Shown here: positions 46,191 through 55,332 of the stretch, one piece after another
How the letters are laid out: the number at the start of each line of letters is the position of its first letter
Numbering within the stretch: the first letter of the stretch is position 1
Assembly (NCBI GenBank): GCA_012931725.1
Contig: CM022953.1
Coordinates: 30,201,453-30,265,452 of the forward strand
DNA from: Litsea cubeba
Taxonomy: Eukaryota; Streptophyta; Magnoliopsida; Laurales; Lauraceae
DNA: 64,000 bases
Direction of reading: 5' to 3'
The notes under the pieces: generated by a model
Databases searched by the model: none
The model's input: the letters and a program-made list of their open reading frames with translations, nothing else
What the model was told of the DNA's origin: nothing
Translations under genes and position numbers: made by a program

Positions 46191-46460
46191 ATCGCCTTTC
46201 AAGGCAAACTAAGAAAATGTCTCTTTTCTTAAATATATGTGCAATGGAAAACTTGAAAGAAGTTGATTTCCTTTTTACTTGCGAAGGTTGATCTCCGAAT
46301 CACCACTTGCAATTCCAAGTAAAATAGAAAATCTGGCACACCCACAAAAAAAGAAATGTTGATGCACGCCCTTGCCCCCCGGTTACGAAAGGGTCGGACC
46401 CGACGGACTCCCACGTCCGCCGACCTCGGTAGAACCAAGCAGGAGCGCGGTCCGTCAAGC

Positions 46461-46480
46461 TGGCATCACCCGGTGGGACT
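46461..46480 (+). other. Primer-binding site of element D
   Basis: Starts TGGCATCACCCGG three bases after the LTR end. TGG complements the CCA tail of a tRNA. I do not recognise the tRNA. The position and TGG start support the call. Confidence 0.65.
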
Positions 46481-46700
46481 CGTTTATTTGAGAACACGAT
46501 GCTAGAAATGAAATATTTGCATATCATATATTTTGCTCTATGCTTATATTTCTTTTCTCGATTCCTTGGCTACTTTATAATTGGTGGCCTATGTTGAATT
46601 CCGCATAAAAAAAAATGAGATGAGATTTTTTGTTTGGAAATTTCTAATTCTTTGAATTTATTTCCACTCTTTCTCTTTTCAAAAAATAATTTTTTTAAAA
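46481..46700 (+). other. Start of the untranslated leader of element D
   Basis: A/T-rich non-coding sequence between the PBS and the leader tandem repeats. I see no reading frame or recognisable signal in it. Confidence 0.5.
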
Positions 46701-47390
46701 AAACAAAAAAAAATCAGATTTGTCAATTTGGATTCAAAATTGAGAGACCTTGATCCGTTCCTATCGTTCATCGCGCTTGCAGAAATGTTGAGCCTGTTCG
46801 ACTAAGGTTTTGGGCCATGGTTTCTCTTCGATGAGTTCATTAAAAAAATATATATATATATATATAAAAAAAAGTAAAAAAAAAAAATTTTAGATTTCTC
46901 AATTTGGATTCAAAATTGAGAAACCTTGATCCGTTCCTATCGTTCATCGCGCTTGCAGAAATGTTGAGCCTGTTCGACTAAGGTTTTGGGCCATGGTTTC
47001 TCTTCGATGAGTTCATTAAAAAAATATATATATATATAAAAAAGTAAAAAAAAAAATTTTTTTAGATTTCTCAATTTGGATTCAAAATTGAGAAACCTTG
47101 ATCCGTTCCTATCGTTCATCGCGCTTGCAGAAATGTTGAGCCTGTTCGACTAAGGTTTTGGGCCATGGTTTCTCTTCGATGAGTTCATTAAAAAATATAT
47201 ATATATATATAAAAAAAAGTAAAAAAAAAAATTTTAGATTTCTCAATTTGGATTCAAAATTGAGAAACCTTGATCCGTTCCTATCGTTCATCGCGCTTGC
47301 AGAAATGTTGAGCCTGTTCGACTAAGGTTTTAGGCCATTGTTTCTCTTCGATGAATTCATAAAAAAAATATATATATATATAAAAGGGAC
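46701..47390 (+). repeat. Leader tandem repeat, four units of about 172-176 bp
   Basis: GATTCAAAATTGAGA starts at 46731, 46907, 47079 and 47251. Each unit has a conserved half (CCTTGATCCGTTCCTATCG, GCTTGCAGAAATGTTGAGCC, GGTTTCTCTTCGATGA) and a variable A/T half with an (AT)n run. Non-coding leader of element D. Confidence 0.88.
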
Positions 47391-47778
47391 ATAGACCACT
47401 AAGGTTAAACCAACTGTGTTCTTTGATCATGGTTGATTCAAAGAAAAGCCTTGTCCAGAGTTTGGAGACAGCTTGACTGTTCTAGGCAAGGGTCCTCCAA
47501 ACGGGTTCATTAAGTAATCCTACCCTTACCTGCGGGCAATTCTATCAATCAAGATTTCATAAGACCGGGTTAGGAGGCCTATGTGTACTCTCTCGTCTTT
47601 TAAATAAATAAAAAAAATATAAATATAAAAAATATAAAAATTTTAAAATAAAAAAATAAAAATAAAATTTTTTCAAAAAAAATCTTAAAAAAAAAAATAA
47701 AAAATAAATAAATAAAAAAAAGAGATTTAAAAAAAAAAAAAATCTTCAAAAAAAAAAGAAATCTTCAAAAAAAACTTC
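47391..47778 (+). other. A/T-rich leader segment of element D
   Basis: About 190 bp of unique sequence followed by about 190 bp that is nearly all A and T with long A runs (47590-47775). No reading frame or gene. Confidence 0.6.
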
Positions 47779-48070
47779 CGTCATTTTGGGTTTAGATTAG
47801 AGAAATCTTGGTCTTCTCCTTTCTGAGCACTGGCGCTCGCGGAAATCGCTGAGCCCGTGTTCAGATTGGAGTGCCTTTTGCTCTCTTTGATAAACCCGAT
47901 ATTGGCCTTTCAAAAAAAAAAAAACTCGTCATTTTTAGATTCAGATCCGAGAAATCATGGTTCATTTCTTTCTGAGCACTGGCGCTCGCGGAAATCGCTG
48001 AGCCCGTGTTCAGATTGGAATACCATCTGCTCTCTTTGATGAATCCAATCTTGACCTTTCAAAACAGAGA
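47779..48070 (+). repeat. Leader tandem repeat, two units of about 148 bp
   Basis: Units start with CGTCATTTT at 47779 and 47927 and share CTTTCTGAGCACTGGCGCTCG and CGCTGAGCCCGTGTTCAGA. They are diverged relatives of the 172-bp leader units: both carry GATT(C)AGA-GAGAAA, then CGCTYGCRGAAAT, then GAGCC.GT in the same order. Confidence 0.75.
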
Positions 48071-48452
48071 ATCTCATCTCATAGATGCGGTCTCAAAACA
48101 TTTGTGTCTAGCGGTACTAGTACGCCCTTTCAGGGTCTACTGTATTGCGACCGGCACATCTGTAACTCCAACTTTATATTCTTCTTACCTCGAGCAAGCT
48201 CTGCTTCTCGATAAGTCGAATTTAAGTTCACAATTGCTTCTAGCAGTCACTGGGATGCCCATTCTGGGCTTACCATACCTGCGATCAGAACAATTGTACC
48301 TTCTATGGCATTTTGCCTTCCTCATATTGCTTGGGTCATCTACCTCGAGCAATTTGAAAAGACGAAACCATAGAACTTCCCATTTATGATCATTATATTC
48401 TTGTGATTACTAATGGATGTAGTCTTGTTTCAGAAATTTTCGAAAACTAACA
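48071..48452 (+). other. End of the untranslated leader of element D
   Basis: No repeat or long reading frame. It directly precedes the first ATG of the coding region (AACAATGGC at 48449-48457, a good plant start context). Confidence 0.5.
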
Positions 48453-49160
48453 ATGGCAGCTTCACTGACCATTACTTTCGACGAAAACAAGCACCAACTT
48501 ATGCTTCAACAGAAGCAAGCCACGCGCACCTACAAGCGCCCCATCAGCTGCCGAAGTGTCAACTCCCTCGGCAACTCTGTGAACTCCGGGTCGACCTCGA
48601 CTCCCCGGACTATCGTCTTCGGGACGCTGGGACCATTCCCACTTCCTGAGGAACCAACTGCTCCCTCCAAGAAGCAGAAACTCGCCTCTCAACGTGTCAC
48701 TACCGTGACACCAAAGGCGAGTACCAGAAGGCCTGAAGCCCGTGGCAGCCCCACGAAGCCTCAACCTGCAAACAACCAGGTCTACCCCAAGACTTGGTCC
48801 CCAAGACCTTCACCAAAACAGAGAAGGTCCCAAACATCCACTAAGCCAGCATTCCTGGCCCCACTCAAGGAGAACCAGTTCTATCCTCTTGCTTACATGA
48901 AAGAGGAGAGACCCGTCTCCAACCTGACTTCCAAGTCATCCCAGCATGAGCCGGCTTGTTCCTACAAGCCCAAAATCAAGTCATGCATCACAAGGCCTCC
49001 ACAAGCACCTGCTAAGGCCTACAAATCTGCAGTTCGACCCTTCATCTCTACAGGGGCCGAACTTCAAAAATTCAAAGCTTCGCTGCAACTGGCGAAGGAT
49101 AGGGTTCGCATCCTATCCTTGCCCAGCTACAAAGAAGACAGGCTCGACTGCTGCGCCTGA
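48453..49160 (+). CDS. Element D N-terminal ORF upstream of gag
   Basis: This is 235 codons from an ATG in good context, followed by a single TGA. The protein is basic and rich in proline, serine, threonine and lysine (for example TPRRPEARGSPTKP-like stretches), with no recognised domain. It is in the same frame as gag: after the TGA the frame stays open for 62 codons to the gag ATG at 49347 and on to 51767. So it may be the N-terminal part of one gag polyprotein cut by a point mutation (CGA to TGA would do it), or a separate first ORF with low readthrough, as Tat/Ogre-type elements can have an ORF before gag. I do not know its function. Confidence 0.7.
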   Translation: MAASLTITFDENKHQLMLQQKQATRTYKRPISCRSVNSLGNSVNSGSTSTPRTIVFGTLGPFPLPEEPTAPSKKQKLASQRVTTVTPKASTRRPEARGSPTKPQPANNQVYPKTWSPRPSPKQRRSQTSTKPAFLAPLKENQFYPLAYMKEERPVSNLTSKSSQHEPACSYKPKIKSCITRPPQAPAKAYKSAVRPFISTGAELQKFKASLQLAKDRVRILSLPSYKEDRLDCCA

Positions 49161-49346
49161 GGGAGCACATCCTTCATCGTCAAAGCCCAGTCAGAGCTGA
49201 CCGAAGCTCAAATTGCTCGTCGTATATGCCGCCGCGCGTCATACCGACAAAAGAGACTACAGAAGCAAAGGACCCAGCCTCCCACACTTCAAGTCTCTCC
49301 CAAATGGGTCGAAAAAGAAAGACCCAACCAAGTTGCTGCCGTCCAT

Positions 49347-51767
49347 ATGGTTGGAAAAACCAGAAGGCGCCAAAAATCAGCAACAAAAATCCATGTCCGA
49401 CGTCCAATGACCCGCAGCGTCTCCAGGACAAGAAGACATTCAGAAGAATCCCCTGCTCCTTCAAGCAAAGGACAGCAGAGTGATCCTTCCTCAAGCTCCT
49501 CTTCAAAAAGAATGAGCCCCAGCTCAGTCACCAGGACAGTTTCTTCGTTCGAATCACGAAGGATGAATGTCTTGGCTACAAATTCTGAGCCACCACCCCG
49601 CAATCCACCTCCAGAAGATGCGATCACCCGCATCCAGCAGTTGGAACAGGGCCAGCAGAGGATTGAAACTCTGATGGAAAACCTTCTCCTCGCCTTCCAA
49701 AATCAGGCGAACAATGAACCTCCTCCGAATCATCAAGACGACGAGGTAAATAGAGAAGAAAATGAGTCACGCGCCCTTACCAAAAAGGACGTAGACGGTA
49801 TCCTCGCCAAAGCAAAAGAAGAGGATATACTCAAAGAGCATGGGATCAAGCCACCATATCCCTTATGGATGGACTCGGTCCCGTTCCCCACCAAATTCAA
49901 GCATCCTACTCTCCAAACATATACGGGGAAAGGATCAGCCAGACAGCACGTCATCCACTTCAAGATCCTGACGGGAGCTATCGCGGATCAAGATGCACTC
50001 AAAATCCGCCTCTTTGCAAGTACCCTAAAAGGTACGGCCTTCAATTGGTACTCCACTCTGCCGGAGGACTCAATCCAAAATTGGGCCATGCTAGAGACAC
50101 GCTTCCTGACTCACTTCAAAGGTGAGGATCACCCCGCTACTATGGCTCAGCTGTGCAGCCTAAAACAGGGGGAGAATGAATCAACATATGACTTCATTCA
50201 CAAGTGGAAAGCAATGGCATACAAATGCTCTGATGTATTGCCACAAGCGTCGCTAGTCGACATCTGCCGAAACAACATGAGAGCCAGAATCCGCTCCATG
50301 ATCATCGGCAACAAATCAAAAAACCTGGGAGAACTCCTAGAAGCTTCCATGGAAGCTGAAACGGTGATTAAAGACCTCAACAGTCAGAAATCATCAAGAA
50401 AAGAGCCAACCGCCATTGCAACCTCTAAGCCAAAGAAGAAAGAGGTCCTCAATGTGCAGACCAAGTCAGCTCCTCAGCCACCAAAGAAAGCTGAAAACAA
50501 AGCTGTTGGTAAGAGACCTGAACTCTCAGATGCCTTCAAAGAACGAGTAGAGAAGAAATACCCGTTTGATGAAGATGTTGATGAAATCTTCGGGGCTCTT
50601 GTGGCAAACGGCAAGCTCACCTTGCCTGAACCAAAAAGACCGGGTGATGTTGGCAAAACCAACGATCCTCGGTACTGTCCATACCACCAGATGATCTCGC
50701 ATCCTCTCAATCAATGCTTCGTTGTGAGAGAGAAAATAAATGAGATGTGGAAAAACGGAGTCATCACCTTTGACAAAAACTATGGGTCTGCCTCCGTCAA
50801 CATGGTGACATGTGGACAAACATCAAGATCACCGAAGAAGAAGATCACTACTTCCTTCAAGGTGATAAACTCAATCGAAGCGTCCGAGGAACTGGTTCCT
50901 TACCCGACACCAGACGGACAACCGATATGGGTACATCCCGATCTCCTGGAAGATGAAAATTGGGAGGTCGTGAAAATAAAGCCTACAGCTCGACAGCGAA
51001 GGCAGGCTAGGAAACATCTCCTCAAGCTCAAACGGCAAGAGAAGACCCAGCCAAAACTAGAGGTCAAAGAAAAGGCAGAGGCTTCCTCTACCGCTTCACT
51101 GGAGGTAACAAAAACATCCCTTCCAGAGACTTCAAAGGGGGTAAGGAAGTTCACTCTCAGTGATTTCATGCCACCTCAATTTAAAGAAGCCATGCAGGAG
51201 GCATCATACTCTTGCAATTCAGTAGTTGGCATCCTCTTTGTTAGCCCCGACAAATACATGATTCCACACGCTTTCTCGCTACTGGAACCATGCACAAACA
51301 ATGCAGCTGAATATCAAGCTCTGATCTTAGGATTGGAACTCGCCATCGAATCCGGTATCACCATGCTGGAAGTCTTTGGAGACTCTCAACTGATCGTCAA
51401 CCAGATGAATCAGAAATTTGAAGTCAGGAAGCCAGATCTGTTGCCCTACTACAACAAGGCACAATCACTTCTGCAAAAGTTTGACATCTGTCACATCACC
51501 CACATTCGTAGAGGTGAAAACATACGTGCAGATGCCCTAGCCGGACTTGCCGCATCCATGGCAATCCAGGAAGGGGAAAACATGCAAGTCACAGTGTGCG
51601 AAAGGAGAATCCTTCCTCCTCTTAACACACACCAAGCAGTTGCTGAATGCCACCAAGTGTCGGAAGTCGGATTTCAATCCTTCAAACTTCAATTGGCGAC
51701 TGGAGGGATCCGTTCATTGATTACATTATGTTCGGAATCCTACCTGAAGATCCAAAAGAACGGGTAA
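49347..51767 (+). CDS. Element D gag fused to a truncated extra RNase H
   Basis: 806 codons. The basic, serine-rich N-terminus includes RPMTRSVSRTRR. The Ty3/gypsy gag domain is at about residues 170-335 (FNWYSTLPEDSIQNWAMLE, ENESTYDFIHKWK). A CX2HX5HX4C-like motif (CPYHQMISHPLNQC) is near 440. Without any protease or RT, the frame passes at about 51180-51210 into a Tat-type extra RNase H with CTNNAAEYQALILGLELA, EVFGDSQLIVNQ and RADALAGLA, which carry the E, D and D residues. The N-terminal strand with the first catalytic Asp (normally FDGS) is missing, so this RNase H should be inactive. A deletion that kept the frame removed protease, RT, primary RNase H and the start of this domain. The frame ends after a shift near 51695. 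Confidence 0.88.
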   Translation: MVGKTRRRQKSATKIHVRRPMTRSVSRTRRHSEESPAPSSKGQQSDPSSSSSSKRMSPSSVTRTVSSFESRRMNVLATNSEPPPRNPPPEDAITRIQQLEQGQQRIETLMENLLLAFQNQANNEPPPNHQDDEVNREENESRALTKKDVDGILAKAKEEDILKEHGIKPPYPLWMDSVPFPTKFKHPTLQTYTGKGSARQHVIHFKILTGAIADQDALKIRLFASTLKGTAFNWYSTLPEDSIQNWAMLETRFLTHFKGEDHPATMAQLCSLKQGENESTYDFIHKWKAMAYKCSDVLPQASLVDICRNNMRARIRSMIIGNKSKNLGELLEASMEAETVIKDLNSQKSSRKEPTAIATSKPKKKEVLNVQTKSAPQPPKKAENKAVGKRPELSDAFKERVEKKYPFDEDVDEIFGALVANGKLTLPEPKRPGDVGKTNDPRYCPYHQMISHPLNQCFVVREKINEMWKNGVITFDKNYGSASVNMVTCGQTSRSPKKKITTSFKVINSIEASEELVPYPTPDGQPIWVHPDLLEDENWEVVKIKPTARQRRQARKHLLKLKRQEKTQPKLEVKEKAEASSTASLEVTKTSLPETSKGVRKFTLSDFMPPQFKEAMQEASYSCNSVVGILFVSPDKYMIPHAFSLLEPCTNNAAEYQALILGLELAIESGITMLEVFGDSQLIVNQMNQKFEVRKPDLLPYYNKAQSLLQKFDICHITHIRRGENIRADALAGLAASMAIQEGENMQVTVCERRILPPLNTHQAVAECHQVSEVGFQSFKLQLATGGIRSLITLCSESYLKIQKNG

Positions 51768-52958
51768 GCATCCAAAGGCGAACACCAAGCTTCCATTTGG
51801 ATATTCCTTCAAAAATCCTTTACAGGAAATCCTTCAACGGAGTACTTCTACGCTGCTTGTCACAACAAGAGGCTGAAGAAACACTCAAAGAAGTTCATGC
51901 TGGTCTTTGTGGAGCTCATCAGGCTGGACCTAAGCTCTATGATCAGATAAAAAGGTTAGGATATTACTGGCCTACCATGGTAGCTGACGCAATGCAATTT
52001 GCTAAGTGCTGCCAACAATGCCAAGTTCATGGAGATTACATTCACATGCCTCCAGAATGGCTGCATCCTACAGCGATCTCATGGCCTTTCGAAGCCTGGG
52101 GTATGGACATCATAGGTCCTATTTCTCCCCCTTCAAGCAAAGGTCATCGCTTCATCTTCGCCGCTACGGATTATTTCTCCAAATGGTCAGAAGCATTTGC
52201 GTTTAACGAAATGAAGACCTCATCAGTCCTTCAGTTCCTACGCACCAACATCATTTGTCGTTTCGGCATACCCAAAAGATTCGTCCATGATAACGGACCA
52301 CAGTTCCGGGATCATCGATTCTACAGGTTCTGCGACAAATACAAAATTCAAAGCTGTCCTTCGACTCCATACAATCCGGCAGCAAATAGGGTTAGCAGAA
52401 GCTTTCAACAAGACACTCTGCAAAATCCTCAAAAAAATGGTCTCTAGTCACAAAAGAGACTGGAGCGACAAAATGTCTGAAGCTTTGTGGGCCTATCGAA
52501 CCACCGTTCGAGGACCAACCCATAGCACACCATTCTCCTTGGTCTATGGATGCGAAGCTGTCGTGCCCTTGGAAGTACAAATTCCTTCCTTGAGGGTATC
52601 CTTGCAAAATGACATGACTCAAGAAAGCAATGTCAAATTGCGACTCCATGAGCTGGACAGTCTCGATGAGAGACGGCTCGAAGCTCAACAAAGCATTGAA
52701 CTTTACCAAGCACGTATGGCAGGATCTTTCGATAAAAAGGTCAGGCAACGCGCCTATAAAAAGAATGACTTGGTTCTTGCGGTAAAAAGACCAATGGTCT
52801 TCGCTCACAAGTCCAAAGGCAAATTTGAGCCGAAATGGGAGGGACCCTACGTCATCGACAAAGTTTTCTCCAATGGCGCATACGCACTCCTAAACATGGA
52901 AGGTGACAGATGTATGCTGCCCATCAATGGCAAGTTCTTAAAGCGGTACTACCCTTGA
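51690..52958 (+). pseudogene. Element D integrase, frameshifted
   Basis: It starts in a frame shifted from the upstream ORF. An H-H-C-C zinc region (EVHAGLCGAHQ, CCQQCQVHGD) is followed by the core with D in WGMDIIGPI and D in HDNGPQF. A 1-nt insertion at about 52388 (AAATAGGG where AATGGG is expected) breaks the frame just before the catalytic E of GLAEAFNKT. The last part, in the next frame to the TGA at 52956-52958, has ALWAYRTTVRGPTHSTPFSL, the KVRQRAYKKNDLVLA region and a C-terminal GKFEPKWEGPYVIDKV. The sequence is close to Tat-lineage integrases. With two frame breaks no full integrase can be made from this copy. Confidence 0.9.
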
Positions 52959-53319
52959 AGACTTACCCAACTGGGTAAGAGCAATGCCTGTATGGCCAAA
53001 ACCGGTTTCCAGGTACACGCTCGCTAAACCCACCCTTTTTTAGAATTTTCATATCAAATGTTGAAATTTCTAGAAATCAAAAACAATGCTTACTTTCATC
53101 GTTTCATTGTTCAAAAAAAAATATATCCAAGTTTAGGAACCTTTCCCTAACTTGACCAAAATTTTCAACCCTTGAACCCAAAATTCATGGTTTGAAACAA
53201 AATCCGGATTCAGGGATTTCCACCCTAGTCCACCCTGCCTTTTACCGCCAAAATGGTTTTAGGTCAAAACTTATGACCCTCGTGTCTTTAAACAAAAAAA
53301 AAAATGGTTTTTCAAAAAC
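52959..53319 (+). other. Sequence after integrase in element D
   Basis: No reading frame of interest. A/T-rich with long A runs. Confidence 0.5.
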
Positions 53320-53790
53320 CCGCGAGGAAGCGACACTTAGTCGATACTCGCACAAATCGGAAGCAAGCGAACCACGTTCGACACTTCCAAAATCGCAGGG
53401 AAGCGACATTTCGTCGATACTTGCAAAATCCAAAACTGTGGAGATGCAACATTTCAGTTGATATCCACAACCCAAATTTCAAAGGTTCAAAAAAAAAGAA
53501 ACCTAAAAAACTGTGGAGACGCAACATTTCAGTTGATATCCATAACCCAAAGGTTCGAGAAAACCACAAATTTCAAAAATCGTGGGGAAACGACATCAAG
53601 TCAGTACCCGCAAAACCAAAATTTTTGAAAAGCAAGGATGCGACATTCCATCGATACTTGCACCCAAATCCGCGAGGATGCGACATTCCATCGATACTCG
53701 CAACCGAATGAGCAAGGATGCGACATTCCATCGATACTTGCAAGAACATTCAGCAGGGAGGCGACTTTTAGTCGATACTTGCATTTTTTG
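53320..53790 (+). repeat. Array of diverged CGACATT...TCGATACTTGC units
   Basis: About nine units of irregular spacing (roughly 35-70 bp). Each centres on GCGACATTnCnTCGATACTYGC, for example at about 53327, 53403, 53639, 53678, 53718 and 53761, with GCAACATTTCAGTTGATATC variants at 53448 and 53520. It lies downstream of integrase and downstream of the antisense gene's stop, in the shared 3' regions of both transcription units. Confidence 0.75.
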
Positions 53791-53799
53791 AAAACCAAA

Positions 53800-54060
53800 C
53801 CGGCTATAAATGCCATCAAAACAGGCTATAAATGCCACAAACCAGCTATCAATGCCACCAAAAACAAAACCGGCTATCAATGCCACAAAAAAAAAACTTG
53901 GATTTCAAAAAAAAAAAACCCGGCTATCAATGCCACCAAAAAAAAAAAAACCGGCTATCAATGCCACCAAAACTCGGCTATCAATGCCACAAGAAAAGCT
54001 GGCTCTCATGCCAAAATTGGCTTCCATGCCACAAACAAAAAACCTGGCTTTCATGCCAAA
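53800..54060 (+). repeat. Diverged array of GGCTATMAATGCCA units
   Basis: About nine units of CCGGCTATAAATGCCA or CCGGCTATCAATGCCACC, decaying to TGGCTYTCATGCCA at the right, with A-rich spacers. The core matches the CGGCTATAAACGCCA array in the LTRs (46112-46190). Confidence 0.78.
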
Positions 54061-54104
54061 ACAATCACTTGACAAAAGATTTTCACAAAATGACAACCTT
54101 TTGA

Positions 54105-54240
54105 TCACATCCCATTTAGCAATTACTTTTATCACAAAAAGATTCAAGTGAGCGTAGGGATAACAAAAAAAAGAAAAGCATCCCATTTAGCAATTACTTT
54201 TATCACAAAAAGATTCAAAGTGAGCGTAGGGATAACAAAA
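54105..54240 (+). repeat. Direct duplication of about 73 bp
   Basis: CATCCCATTTAGCAATTAC through GTGAGCGTAGGGATAAC occurs twice in tandem, starting at about 54108 and 54179, with an A-rich joint. It is followed to 54395 by A-rich sequence with repeated GTACCAAAAAA motifs. Confidence 0.8.
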
Positions 54241-54397
54241 AAAAAAAGAAAAGAGTACCAAAAAAAATACATGTGGTACCAAAAAAAAGAAAGTGTTCAC
54301 AAGCACTACAAAAAATAAGTACCAAAAAATACAAGTGGTACCAAAAAAAAAAGAAAAGAGAGAAGGATGGTTTCTGTAAAAAAAAATATACAGGAGC

Positions 54398-55332
54398 TCA
54401 ATCAAAAATGGTCTCCAGCCAAGAGTTCAGCTCCCCAAGCAAACTTTTAGCCTCAGCCGTCAAGGATTCCAAGGCACGCTTCTTCAGGAACCTGCCATGA
54501 GATGCTGGAGTGGGCTGTACCCCTTCTCTCACACCAGGAAGCTTGCCTCGAGCAGTTTGCCATTGTTCATCCTCATCAGACTTCCTTTTGAGAACCCGTT
54601 CGGCATCTGCAACCTGGTGAATCAGGGCACTCTCCCTGTCGCGAGCCTCTATTATGGCAGTCCACTTGGCAGCAACTTGTGCCTGCAAATGCTCAAGGCG
54701 TTTCCTGGCCTCATCGACCTCCCTGTCAAGGATGTTGAGGTCATGTGTCAGCCTGATGATGGCTATCTCTTCTAAGTTCCTCTTTCGGACTGCCTGCTTC
54801 CTGCTTTCTGTAGCCTCATCCAGGTCAGACTTAGCCTTATCAGCAGGGTCCAGGAACATCTCCTTGAAGAACTGGTCATCAGCCAAACTCACGGTCTCAA
54901 ACCACTTGTCACCCAGTGCAATGATCCTATCAACGATCGCCCTGGCACCTGTGACATCCAGACCAGCCTCTTCAGCATCACTGAGAATCTCCTGCACATG
55001 CTGGATCATGCCAAATCCGACTTCCAAGTGCCCAGAAAAGAGAGTCTCAATCCAAGAGCTCAGAACTCGCACCACCACCTTCTTCGCAAAAAGAAGAGAT
55101 GGCCCAGCTGAGGATTCGCCCAACTCCGTTGGTCGGCTACTCATGTCATCATCTGTTGAAAGAGTAACAAAAGAACTCTTTCCAGCTGAAGCTGCTCCTG
55201 CTCGGGAAGGAATCTCAGCGCGAGGAATCTCCTCAATATTGTCAGAGCTGGTCCCAGGAATCTCTACCTCTGGATCAACCTCTGGCATCTCTTGCTCTGG
55301 AAGCGACGGATCCTCCTCTGCCACTTCAAAAC
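54398..55332 (-). CDS. Antisense gene exon 5: acidic segment and coiled coil
   Basis: The acceptor TTTGCAG is just upstream and the TGA is at 54400-54398. The 311 codons begin with an acidic stretch (EEDPSLPEQEMPEVDPEVEI), then a Ser/Thr-rich linker, a conserved-looking helical part (FGMIQHVQEILSDAEEAGLD) and a heptad-rich coiled coil (about residues 165-255 of the exon, e.g. ILDREVDEARKRLEHLQAQV). The frame is fully open. Confidence 0.75.

Larger units (their letters stand above)
44168..46457 (+). repeat. 5' LTR of element D
   Basis: About 2.29 kb, partner of 60466-62761. It contains a GC-rich block with a perfect 13-bp stem (CCCAGGGTCGCAG, 4-nt loop) at 44890-44919, the TATA box at 45617-45627, a G6TAC10 palindromic run at about 45757-45775, and a short tandem array of CGGCTATAAACGCCAAAA units at about 46112-46190. 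The first 150 bp carry several single-base losses compared with the 3' LTR. Confidence 0.93.

Noticed and set aside
53320..53790. CRISPR-like array
   Set aside because: Repeats are diverged, spacing is irregular, there are no cas genes, and the context is a plant retrotransposon.
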